NCBI GenBank assembly: GCA_007125835.1
Contig: SLCJ01000256.1
Span: 1 to 6,224 of the forward strand
Origin: Verrucomicrobiales bacterium
GTDB taxonomy: Bacteria > Verrucomicrobiota > Verrucomicrobiia > Verrucomicrobiales > SLCJ01
DNA length: 6,224 nt
Reading direction: 5' to 3'
Shown here: positions 1-5,415 of the stretch, piece after piece
How positions within the stretch are numbered: position 1 is the first letter of the stretch
How the letters are laid out: the number at the start of each line of letters is the position of its first letter
Program-made: the position numbers and the translations under genes
The notes under the pieces: generated by a model
What the model was told of the DNA's origin: nothing
Databases searched by the model: none
The model's input: the letters and a program-made list of their open reading frames with translations, nothing else

Positions 1-2
1 CC

Positions 3-89
3 CGCGATGAAAAAGCCGCCCTCAGCCACCGCGCCCGCGCCACCGCACTGTTTCTGGCCGCCCTTGAGGCGGATCCGGGGATGGTGTGA
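3..89 (+). CDS. C-terminal end of an unidentified protein (5' end outside window)
   Basis: A reading frame enters from the left edge and stops at TGA 87-89, giving 28 codons that end in ALFLAALEADPGMV. The third codon positions are mostly C or G, as in the other genes here, and the peptide looks like a natural amphipathic C-terminal helix rich in Ala, Leu and Arg. The alternative frame through the same bases, which starts with ATG at 7, gives a Pro/Arg-rich product with no such pattern and is taken as a shadow. The gene converges on the minus-strand J-domain gene, whose stop is at 213. The tail is too short to assign a family and I do not recognise it. Confidence 0.5.
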   Translation, partial: RDEKAALSHRARATALFLAALEADPGMV

Positions 90-116
90 GTTTTATATGT
101 GTGGAAAATCGCTCGG

Positions 117-132
117 GCGGACTGAAGTCCGC
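117..132. terminator. Perfect 6-bp palindromic hairpin between convergent genes
   Basis: GCGGAC (117-122) and GTCCGC (127-132) are perfect reverse complements around a TGAA loop. The hairpin lies between the plus-strand partial gene, whose stop is at 89, and the minus-strand J-domain gene, whose stop is at 213. It could therefore serve transcripts from both sides. No proper T-tract follows in either direction; on the minus strand TTTT appears only about 9 bases later. A REP-type interspersed palindrome is an equally good reading, since a second GTCC at 134-137 allows alternative pairing. Confidence 0.3.
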
Positions 133-212
133 GGTCCGGGTGGGGGCAGCGTCAGCTTCCATCTGATTTTTCCAACTCTTTCAATTCTTGTCGAGAATGC
201 GGGATAAAGATA

Positions 213-821
213 TCAGATCCCAGCGAGCGCCAGGCGGGCTTTGGTCAGGCGCTCGCGCCATTTCCACAGAAAGCCGGCCTCGCGGGCCAGGGCTTCGAGT
301 TTGGCGGCGTCCTTGCCGCCATCGGCATCCCACTGTTTGGCCCGTTCTTCGATCTGTTCGCATACCCGGCTCACGCGCCCGAGCACTTCCTCCAGGCGCT
401 CGTCCATGGCCACGGCCTCGCGCCCGGCCACGGCTTTGGCCAGCGCGGTGGTGCGCTCACCTTGCCGCCGCCGCCAATCCTCGACGGACTCCATCACTTC
501 TGCCGCGGCGGCGAAGAGGTTCCCTAGTTCCTCGGACATGACCTGAGGGCCGCTGCTAGATGGGCCACCGCCGGACGACGCCCCCCGTGCCAGCAGGCGC
601 AAGCGTGCAGGGGGGGACGACAGCACAGCCGCCGCCTCGGAAAACACGCCGAAATCCGTGTTGGCATCATTTTCGCCGGAACGCGCATTGCCAATAGCTT
701 GGTCAGGATGGCACTCGGCGGCGCGTCGTCGGAGTGCGGCGCGCACTTCCTCCGCATCGATCCAGGCGCGTCGGGGCAGTCCGAGCAGGGCAAACGCATC
801 GGATTCAGCGGACATGGTCAT
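213..821 (-). CDS. HscB-like J-domain co-chaperone (Fe-S cluster assembly)
   Basis: This 202-residue protein has an N-terminal J-domain: DAFALLGLP at 8-16, a basic helix II, and the diagnostic HPD tripeptide at 38-40 that stimulates Hsp70 ATPase. The layout (LLGLP, HPDQ, then a helix ending in SSPPARLRLLA) follows HscB rather than DnaJ, and there is no Gly/Phe, zinc-finger or DnaJ C-terminal region. A Gly/Ser/Pro-rich linker (about 80-92) leads to a helical C-terminal half whose end (FLWKWRERLTKA) resembles the HscB cargo-binding bundle. At 202 residues it is longer than typical HscB (about 170). The ATG at 821 shares its A with the stop codon of the upstream A-type carrier (TGATG), indicating translational coupling; a second in-frame ATG lies at 815. 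No SD is visible. Family membership is likely; strict HscB orthology is inferred from sequence layout and neighbour. Confidence 0.75.
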   Translation of the reverse strand: MTMSAESDAFALLGLPRRAWIDAEEVRAALRRRAAECHPDQAIGNARSGENDANTDFGVFSEAAAVLSSPPARLRLLARGASSGGGPSSSGPQVMSEELGNLFAAAAEVMESVEDWRRRQGERTTALAKAVAGREAVAMDERLEEVLGRVSRVCEQIEERAKQWDADGGKDAAKLEALAREAGFLWKWRERLTKARLALAGI

Positions 822-1207
822 CAGGCGGCAAAGCTTTCACCGCAGGAGCAGGTGACCATGGCATTGGGATTGGACACTTTAAAGCCCGCCCCTTGCAGGT
901 CGTCGTGGTAGTCCAATTCCGAGCCCGCCACAAAAAGCGCGCTTTTTGGGTCGATCACCACGCGCACCCCGTTGCTCGCGACCAGGATATCGCGGTCGCG
1001 CGGGCCATCGACCAGGTCCATGTGGTATTGAAGGCCGGAGCACCCGCCGCCGATCACCGCGACTCGCAGGCATCCCGTGGCCGCTCTGCCCTGCTTCTCC
1101 AGCAGGGAGGAAAGGTGCTCTGTCGCACCATCGAGAATGCGAATGAGCTTTTCGTTGCCTTCCTTGTAGTTCACGCCCGGATATTCCACGGATGTCTCGG
1201 TTTTCAT
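821..1207 (-). CDS. A-type iron-sulfur carrier (IscA/ErpA/HesB family)
   Basis: This 128-residue protein belongs to the family that holds and delivers Fe-S clusters to apoproteins in the cytoplasm. The family signature is complete: GGGCSGLQY with the first cysteine ligand at C56, the segment SELDYHDDLQGAGF (96-109), NPNA (113-116), and the C-terminal CSCGESF with C120 and C122. These give the three conserved cysteine ligands. The CSCG form also occurs in ISCA2-like members, so it is not a defect. The N-terminus is about 20 residues longer than in minimal IscA. The start is ATG at 1207; the 20 bases upstream on the coding strand are almost all pyrimidines, so there is no SD. It overlaps the HscB-like gene by one base and follows the helicase gene by 146 bp. 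IscA versus ErpA cannot be decided from one sequence, so no symbol is given. Confidence 0.92.
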   Translation of the reverse strand: MKTETSVEYPGVNYKEGNEKLIRILDGATEHLSSLLEKQGRAATGCLRVAVIGGGCSGLQYHMDLVDGPRDRDILVASNGVRVVIDPKSALFVAGSELDYHDDLQGAGFKVSNPNAMVTCSCGESFAA

Positions 1208-1353
1208 ATCTGGAAAAGAGGGGAGGGAAGTTTTTATGTTTGGGAGCGGGTGAGTGGTTTGGCAGTTTGGCGGGGTGTAGCAACTTAGTGCCCGAGTGCC
1301 TGCTGCACGCGCCTGATGGGCTTCCCATTACGTCCGACGGCGCGGCGCGGAAG

Positions 1354-3375
1354 TCAACGAAGATCGACGTCCTCAATGTCTTGCAGCATGGCCAGAATCG
1401 ATTTCACCTCGGTGCCTACCTGGTCTGCCTCCAGCGGCGGCGGCTCGAAAGATTGGAAATCGGCTGACTCCACATGCTCGGGATCGAGTTCGTCGAGAAA
1501 ACGGCTCGGCTGGCAACCCACCTGTTGCCCCCATTTGTTGCGAGTGATGCAAACCGTGAGAATCAGTCGCTTCATCGCCCGGGTCAAGCCGACGTAAAAC
1601 AAGCGCCGCTCCTCATCCAACGAACCATCCTCCAACGCGCGCTTGTGCGGAATGAACCCCTCCTCCACTCCAGACACATAGACCACGGGAAATTCCAATC
1701 CCTTCGCGGCATGCATCGTGATCAGGCTCACGCCTTTTTTCTTTTCCAGGTCGTCGTCGTTATCGCGATCCCCGTTCAGCGCCACGCTGTCGAGAAACCC
1801 GCGCAACCCGGCCTTGGGGTGCGTTTCCAAATGGCGATCGAGGTCGCCGAGAAAGGACTCGACGGCTTCCTCCCGCGAGTTCGCCTCCTCGGGCGTCTTG
1901 CACGACCGGCGGATGAAATCGGAAAATTCAATCCGCTCCAATAGCCCGCGGATCGCCGCAGCCGCATTCTCCCTCGACGCCTCGGTGAACTCGACGATCA
2001 TCTCGACAAAGGCCGCCACCGCATTCGTCGCCCGCGCCGACACCCGATCTCCCAACCCGCCGGTGCATAGAATCCGCCAGACGCTGCACTCGCGCTCGCG
2101 ACTGACCGCAATGGCTTCCTCTGCCGTCTTGGTGCTGATTCCGCGCGGGGGTGTGTTGAGCACACGCAGCAGGTGGATGTCATCGTCGGGGTTTTCCATC
2201 AGGGTGAGGTAGGCCAGCACATCCTTGATTTCCCGGCGGTCGAAAAAGCTCTGGCCGCCAATCATCCGATACGGGATGCGCCGCTCGCGAAGCTCTTCCT
2301 CAAACAAGCGGGACTGCCGGTTGGTGCGGAACAACACCGCAAACGACTCCCACTTCATGCCCTCGCCATAGTGGCCCGCCTCGATACCGCTGATCACGAA
2401 CCGGGCCTCCTCGCGGTCGTCGGGAAGTAGCACCACCCGCACTTTTTCCTCACCGCTGTTGCGGCTCCACAGCCGCTTCTCGCGCCGCCCTGTATTGTGG
2501 CGGATCAGGCTGTTGGCCGTCTGTAGGATGGGCATCGTGCTGCGATAGTTCTCCTCCAGCTTGATCACCTTCGGATCGGGGAAAAATCTTTCAAACCGCA
2601 GGATGTTGGTGATCTCCGCTCCGCGCCACCCATAGATGCTCTGGTCGTCGTCGCCCACGACACACACGTTGTGCTCGGTGCCGCAGAGCCGTCGCAGCAG
2701 GTCCATCTGCAGGCGGTTGGTGTCTTGAAACTCATCCACCATAATGTAACGGAACCTTTCACCCCAGTAGGAAGCCGTCTCGGAATGCTTCTCCAGCAAG
2801 CGGCTGCCGAGCACCAGCAGGTCGTCGAAATCCACAGCGTTCAGAGCGCGCTTTTCGCGCTCGTATTCCTCCCACACCATGTGGAGAAAGGGGTCTTCTT
2901 CGGCGGTGGGCCCCACGCCCCGGTTTTTAAGCGAGGAAATGGCGGCAATCACCACCCCGGGCTCGATCTTCAAATCGCGTCCGCCGCGCCGCACCAGAAT
3001 CCGCCGGATCAGCCCCGTCTGCTCGCTGCCGGTGTAAATCGTGAAATTCGACTTGTATCCCAGCTTGGTGATGTCGCGACGCAACAGCCGCACGCACAGC
3101 GAGTGAAACGTGCACAAGGTCAGCTTCGAGGCCGCACCGCGCGCCACCATGCCGCGCACACGCTCCTTCATTTCATTGGCCGCCTTGTTGGTGAAAGTCA
3201 CGGCCAGAATCGAGCCAGGTGCGATGCCCGAGGACACCATGTGGGCAATCCGGGCGGTGATCGTCCGCGTTTTCCCCGTGCCGGCACCCGCCAGAATCAG
3301 GACAGGCCCTTGGTGGGTCGACGCCGCCTCGCGCTGCGGGCCATTCAACTTGGACAGATCAAATCCTTTCGCCAT
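1354..3375 (-). CDS. Superfamily 1 DNA helicase, Rep/UvrD/PcrA family (Rep-like)
   Basis: This ATP-dependent 3'-5' DNA helicase would act in replication restart or repair. From the ATG at 3375 it is 673 residues. Motifs in order are the Q motif LNGPQREA (10-17), Walker A AGAGTGKT (29-36), Ia VTFTNKAANEM (59-69), II DEFQDTN (214-220), III GDDDQSIYGWRGA (241-253), IV LEENYRS (273-279), V TMHAAKGLEF (553-562) and VI RRLFYVGLTRA (590-600). All key catalytic residues are present. After SRFLDEL only about 40 residues remain, so the C-terminal Tudor-like RNA polymerase-binding domain of UvrD and PcrA is absent; this, and the length, point to Rep. I chose ATG 3375 because the family begins just before LNxxQ. 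A GTG at 3450 would add 25 residues with no family resemblance. No SD precedes either start. Confidence 0.95.
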   Translation of the reverse strand: MAKGFDLSKLNGPQREAASTHQGPVLILAGAGTGKTRTITARIAHMVSSGIAPGSILAVTFTNKAANEMKERVRGMVARGAASKLTLCTFHSLCVRLLRRDITKLGYKSNFTIYTGSEQTGLIRRILVRRGGRDLKIEPGVVIAAISSLKNRGVGPTAEEDPFLHMVWEEYEREKRALNAVDFDDLLVLGSRLLEKHSETASYWGERFRYIMVDEFQDTNRLQMDLLRRLCGTEHNVCVVGDDDQSIYGWRGAEITNILRFERFFPDPKVIKLEENYRSTMPILQTANSLIRHNTGRREKRLWSRNSGEEKVRVVLLPDDREEARFVISGIEAGHYGEGMKWESFAVLFRTNRQSRLFEEELRERRIPYRMIGGQSFFDRREIKDVLAYLTLMENPDDDIHLLRVLNTPPRGISTKTAEEAIAVSRERECSVWRILCTGGLGDRVSARATNAVAAFVEMIVEFTEASRENAAAAIRGLLERIEFSDFIRRSCKTPEEANSREEAVESFLGDLDRHLETHPKAGLRGFLDSVALNGDRDNDDDLEKKKGVSLITMHAAKGLEFPVVYVSGVEEGFIPHKRALEDGSLDEERRLFYVGLTRAMKRLILTVCITRNKWGQQVGCQPSRFLDELDPEHVESADFQSFEPPPLEADQVGTEVKSILAMLQDIEDVDLR

Positions 3376-3475
3376 GGAGGCGGGCAACATGGCGGGATGC
3401 CGCCGCTTGGCAAGCTCCCAGTGGAGGCAGCCCGCATTTTCCCGCTGCACTTGTCTCTCGGGGGCTCTCGGCGCC

Positions 3476-4135
3476 TCAGTTCAACTGCACCACCTCATCG
3501 CCCTCGCGCACACCCATTTCCGTGCCCTCGACAGCCTCGCCGGCCTCGCCGCCGACAATCTCGGGATTATCCTGGACAATGATCGATCCCGGCACAATGG
3601 CCGCCGCCGCAACCGCCTCGTCCACCTCGACCACCCGCACCCTCGCCACAATTCGGTCGTCCCGCCGGATGCTGAACTCATCCCCGTCCTCGACATTCTG
3701 CCTGCTGCCGGCACCAATCACAACCAACCCATGCTCCTCAATCACATCCAAAACGGTAGTCAGCATCGGCGCATTGCGAATCCTACGCAGGCGGGCATCA
3801 ATTTCCCCCTGCATACGCCGGTTTTCCTCGCTGAGCAGGTCTTTCTCCGTGCGCATTGCCTCCAATTCGGCCCGTAGTGCCTCCAATTCCGCCGCAATTT
3901 CCGGGTCCGGTCCGGCCGCCTCGTCCGGTGCCTCCGCGACTACCTCTTCCATCGGCTGCACCGTTGGCTGCACCGCGACTTCCGCTGGCTCCTCCGCCGC
4001 CGCATCGCCACGCCCCTCCAGCATGCTGCGGATCTCCTGCAGGTCGCCGGCATCCTGCCCCTGCTTGTAAACCATAAAACCGACCACGGCCAAGAGAACC
4101 AAAACCAGGGCCGAAAGCACTTTTGTTGCATTCAT
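3476..4135 (-). CDS. Membrane-anchored coiled-coil protein with C-terminal beta domain, function unknown
   Basis: This 219-residue protein has no family I can name firmly. It opens with MNATK and a single hydrophobic segment (about 6-23), which acts as a membrane anchor or uncleaved signal. Next is an acidic Glu/Ala/Pro-rich linker (about 42-77), then a heptad-like charged helix (about 78-120, AELEALRAELEAMRTEKDLL), a likely dimerising coiled coil. The C-terminal part (about 124-219) has alternating hydrophobic residues and glycine turns (LVVIGAG, VEDGDEFSIRRDDRIVARV, VREGDEVV), as in small beta-barrel domains on envelope proteins of Verrucomicrobia and Planctomycetes. The protein is very acidic. 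ATG 4135 was chosen because it places the hydrophobic segment at the N-terminus; TTG 4171 and ATG 4165 are upstream alternatives. It lies 100 bp ahead of the helicase start (25 bp if GTG 3450 is used) and is divergent from the gene at 4498. Confidence 0.8.
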   Translation of the reverse strand: MNATKVLSALVLVLLAVVGFMVYKQGQDAGDLQEIRSMLEGRGDAAAEEPAEVAVQPTVQPMEEVVAEAPDEAAGPDPEIAAELEALRAELEAMRTEKDLLSEENRRMQGEIDARLRRIRNAPMLTTVLDVIEEHGLVVIGAGSRQNVEDGDEFSIRRDDRIVARVRVVEVDEAVAAAAIVPGSIIVQDNPEIVGGEAGEAVEGTEMGVREGDEVVQLN

Positions 4136-4196
4136 CGCGCAATCGATACTCCAATACGCAGCCATCCGCAAGAGCCGTGTCGCACCATCTTACTGC

Positions 4197-4369
4197 GGAT
4201 CAAAGGGGAAAATGAGAAGGCGCTTCGTTCCATGCCATTTGCTTTCCCATCCTGGGGCGATGATGGATCGCCCCTCTTTGTGGATCAAAGGCTATTCAAA
4301 GCGGAAGAACACCTGACATCCACCGAGAACCTTTGCCGGTGAGCGACAAAGATCCACAACGCGGATCAA
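4197..4369 (+). repeat. Three same-orientation GGATCAA repeats
   Basis: GGATCAAAGG occurs at 4197-4206 and again at 4282-4291. A third, shorter copy, GCGGATCAA at 4361-4369, matches the first copy with its two preceding bases (4195-4203). The starts are 85 and 81 bp apart. Parts also occur inverted: TTGTGGATC at 4278-4286 is the reverse complement of GATCCACAA at 4351-4359. The pattern resembles repeated binding sites for a DNA-binding protein, but no cognate factor can be named. Confidence 0.45.
4254..4274. promoter_or_regulatory. Perfect 8-bp inverted repeat, operator or hairpin
   Basis: GGGGCGAT (4254-4261) and ATCGCCCC (4267-4274) are perfect reverse complements around a 5-base centre, GATGG. 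On the plus strand it is followed by TCTTTG, a weak terminator-like tail. No plus-strand gene lies immediately upstream to be terminated. An operator, a 5' leader structure for the minus-strand gene, or insulation of the divergent promoters is therefore more plausible. Confidence 0.45.
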
Positions 4370-4403
4370 CCTGTTTCCACTCTACACAACTCAATTCCTT
4401 TTA

Positions 4404-4447
4404 CATCCCAGGGACCTCGGGATGCTTGAGCCCAGCCGCCCGCTCAA
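4404..4447. promoter_or_regulatory. Two adjacent 6-bp inverted repeats
   Basis: CATCCC (4404-4409) pairs with GGGATG (4419-4424) across 9 bases. One base later TTGAGC (4426-4431) pairs with GCTCAA (4442-4447) across 10 bases. Both sets of arms are perfect. They lie just upstream of the candidate promoter of the M28-like gene and could be protein-binding sites or successive hairpins. Neither is followed by a T-tract. Confidence 0.35.
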
Positions 4448-4462
4448 AATCCCGGGGAACCA

Positions 4463-4492
4463 TTTGCCTGACACCTGCGGCAAACGTATCTT
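4463..4492 (+). promoter_or_regulatory. Sigma70-like promoter with overlapping inverted repeat
   Basis: TTGCCT (4464-4469) and TATCTT (4487-4492) each match 4 of 6 positions of the -35 and -10 consensus and are separated by the ideal 17 bases. The expected transcript start falls at about 4499, on the GTG start codon at 4498-4500, which would give a leaderless mRNA. This agrees with the lack of any SD there. An inverted repeat, TTTGCC (4463-4468) and GGCAAA (4479-4484), covers the -35 box and most of the spacer, where a bound repressor would block polymerase. It is a prediction from pattern only. Confidence 0.4.
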
Positions 4493-4497
4493 AAGCC

Positions 4498-5322
4498 GTG
4501 AGTGAAGCCTCCCCATTTCAAGCCGCGCCGCCTGCGCAAACCACGTCGGCGTCCGTGCCGACGGCGGCCGTCCGCCGCGCGCGCCCCTCGTTGATCCAGG
4601 TTCTCCTCGTCACCCTGCCCGTGGGTACCGTCGTCCTTGGCATCTTCGCCATGTGGCTCTACTTCCAACGCGACAACTCCCTCAACCCCCTCGCCCGCCC
4701 GGGATTCTACCCCCAGGAACCCTCCATCGAAAGCCTCACCGACCGAGTGGCCAAACTATCCGGCCCCGTGATCGGCGCCCGGGGGCCCGCCGACGAAAAC
4801 ACCCGCCATGGCCTGCGCGCCGTCCGCGCATTCGTCGAAGGCAGCCTCGGCCCCGGCAACATGGGCTACAGCGTCAACACACAGGATTTTCAGGCTGGCG
4901 AAACATCGTTTGCCAATCTGTGGGTCGATGTAATCGGCGGTCGCAATCCCACCGAGATCATCGAGGTGCGGGTAGCTCAGGACGTGCCGCCGGGAACCTT
5001 CGCCGACCCCGCCGCGAATGTCGCCCTCGCCGCCACGCTCGAGCTGGCCCACGCTTTCGTCGGCACCGAAAGCCGTCGCACAATCCGCTTTGTCTTTCTC
5101 GCCAACGAGGCCGACCCCCTTCCCGAATCCAGGCCTGGCTCCGCCTACTTCAACACCCTGATGGATGATCGCCGCATCAAAGTGCTCACCGTGTTCAACA
5201 ACAACGAGGGCGACTTCGACGCCGCACGTCTCGCCCGGCCCGACGGCACCATTGACTTCGAAGCCGCCCTCTCGCGCATCGAGGTTCTTCGCTCTGAGGT
5301 TTCGCGTCACGCCAACCGGTGA
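4498..5322 (+). CDS. Single-pass membrane protein with degenerate, truncated M28-type peptidase domain
   Basis: This 274-residue protein starts at GTG 4498. A polar N-terminal tail with Arg at 26, 27 and 29 precedes one transmembrane helix (about 32-56), placing the rest outside the cytoplasm. Residues about 140-237 follow the scaffold of M28 zinc aminopeptidases: IIEV (154-157), ANVALAATLELAHAF (173-187), RTIRFVFLANEA (194-205) and GSAYF (214-218). The catalytic residues are mostly missing. The AHYD metal histidine corresponds to A160 in VAQD, the bridging Asp of the ADDNASG motif to P171, and the second Glu of the NEE motif to A205; only E204, the general-base position, remains. The protein ends before the C-terminal region that carries the last zinc histidine. 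I infer a non-catalytic pseudoenzyme. It precedes the HtrA-type gene on the same strand by 93 bp. The ATG at codon 52 lies inside the membrane helix and is not a sensible start. Confidence 0.7.
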   Translation: MSEASPFQAAPPAQTTSASVPTAAVRRARPSLIQVLLVTLPVGTVVLGIFAMWLYFQRDNSLNPLARPGFYPQEPSIESLTDRVAKLSGPVIGARGPADENTRHGLRAVRAFVEGSLGPGNMGYSVNTQDFQAGETSFANLWVDVIGGRNPTEIIEVRVAQDVPPGTFADPAANVALAATLELAHAFVGTESRRTIRFVFLANEADPLPESRPGSAYFNTLMDDRRIKVLTVFNNNEGDFDAARLARPDGTIDFEAALSRIEVLRSEVSRHANR

Positions 5323-5338
5323 GAACGGGCTGAACAAA

Positions 5339-5360
5339 ACAAGCTCCGCCCGGCGCTTGT
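5339..5360. promoter_or_regulatory. 6-bp inverted repeat in the gap before the HtrA-type gene
   Basis: ACAAGC (5339-5344) and GCTTGT (5355-5360) are perfect reverse complements around a 10-base GC-rich loop that can add two further C-G pairs. It lies 17 bp after the M28-like stop codon. There is no T-run, so a classical terminator is unlikely. It could be an mRNA processing or attenuation structure, or an operator. Confidence 0.35.
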
Positions 5361-5415
5361 CCGGCTGAAACCGCAGCGTCAACTCAGCTCCCACGCAAGC
5401 CCAGGAACAACCCCC

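Larger units (their letters stand above)
4172..4497. other. Divergent intergenic control region (non-coding)
   Basis: I see no convincing gene or RNA gene in this stretch between the minus-strand coiled-coil gene and the plus-strand M28-like gene. It is visibly less GC-rich than its surroundings. It holds three same-orientation GGATCAA repeats, a strong hairpin at 4254-4274, an inverted repeat GATCC/GGATC at 4351-4367, three inverted repeats between 4404 and 4484, and a promoter-like pair just before 4498. This density of symmetric elements suggests regulation of one or both divergent genes. The regulators are unknown. Confidence 0.6.

Noticed and set aside
100..108. Perfect DnaA-box match (TTTTCCACA on the minus strand)
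   Set aside because: A single isolated 9-mer in an intergenic gap is expected by chance in a genome; there is no cluster around it.
1221..1255. SD-like GGGAGG followed by ATG at 1236 on the plus strand
   Set aside because: The frame runs only five codons (MFGSG) before TGA and lies in the leader of the minus-strand Fe-S carrier gene; the purine run is the complement of that gene's pyrimidine-rich leader.
1314..1330. Stem-loop after the helicase stop codon as a terminator
   Set aside because: On the minus-strand transcript only five contiguous pairs form around a 3-base loop, and no T-tract follows. It is too weak to call.
3376..3450. N-terminal 25-residue extension of the helicase from GTG 3450
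   Set aside because: The extension has no resemblance to the family, no SD, and the family normally starts just before the LNxxQ motif, which fits ATG 3375.
2671..3582. Plus-strand open frame of about 300 codons
   Set aside because: It lies opposite the conserved helicase motifs I to III and shows no family features; it is a compositional shadow.
4195..4400. Possible replication origin (DnaA-like boxes and several GATC sites)
   Set aside because: TGTGGATCA at 4279-4287 is one mismatch from a DnaA box; the others (4350-4358 and near 4383) have two. GATC is frequent throughout this window, and no dnaA, dnaN or other origin-linked gene is present.
5323..5415. Frameshifted remainder of the M28 domain after the stop at 5322
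   Set aside because: The 93-bp gap is far too short for the missing part, and its three forward frames show no M28-like continuation.
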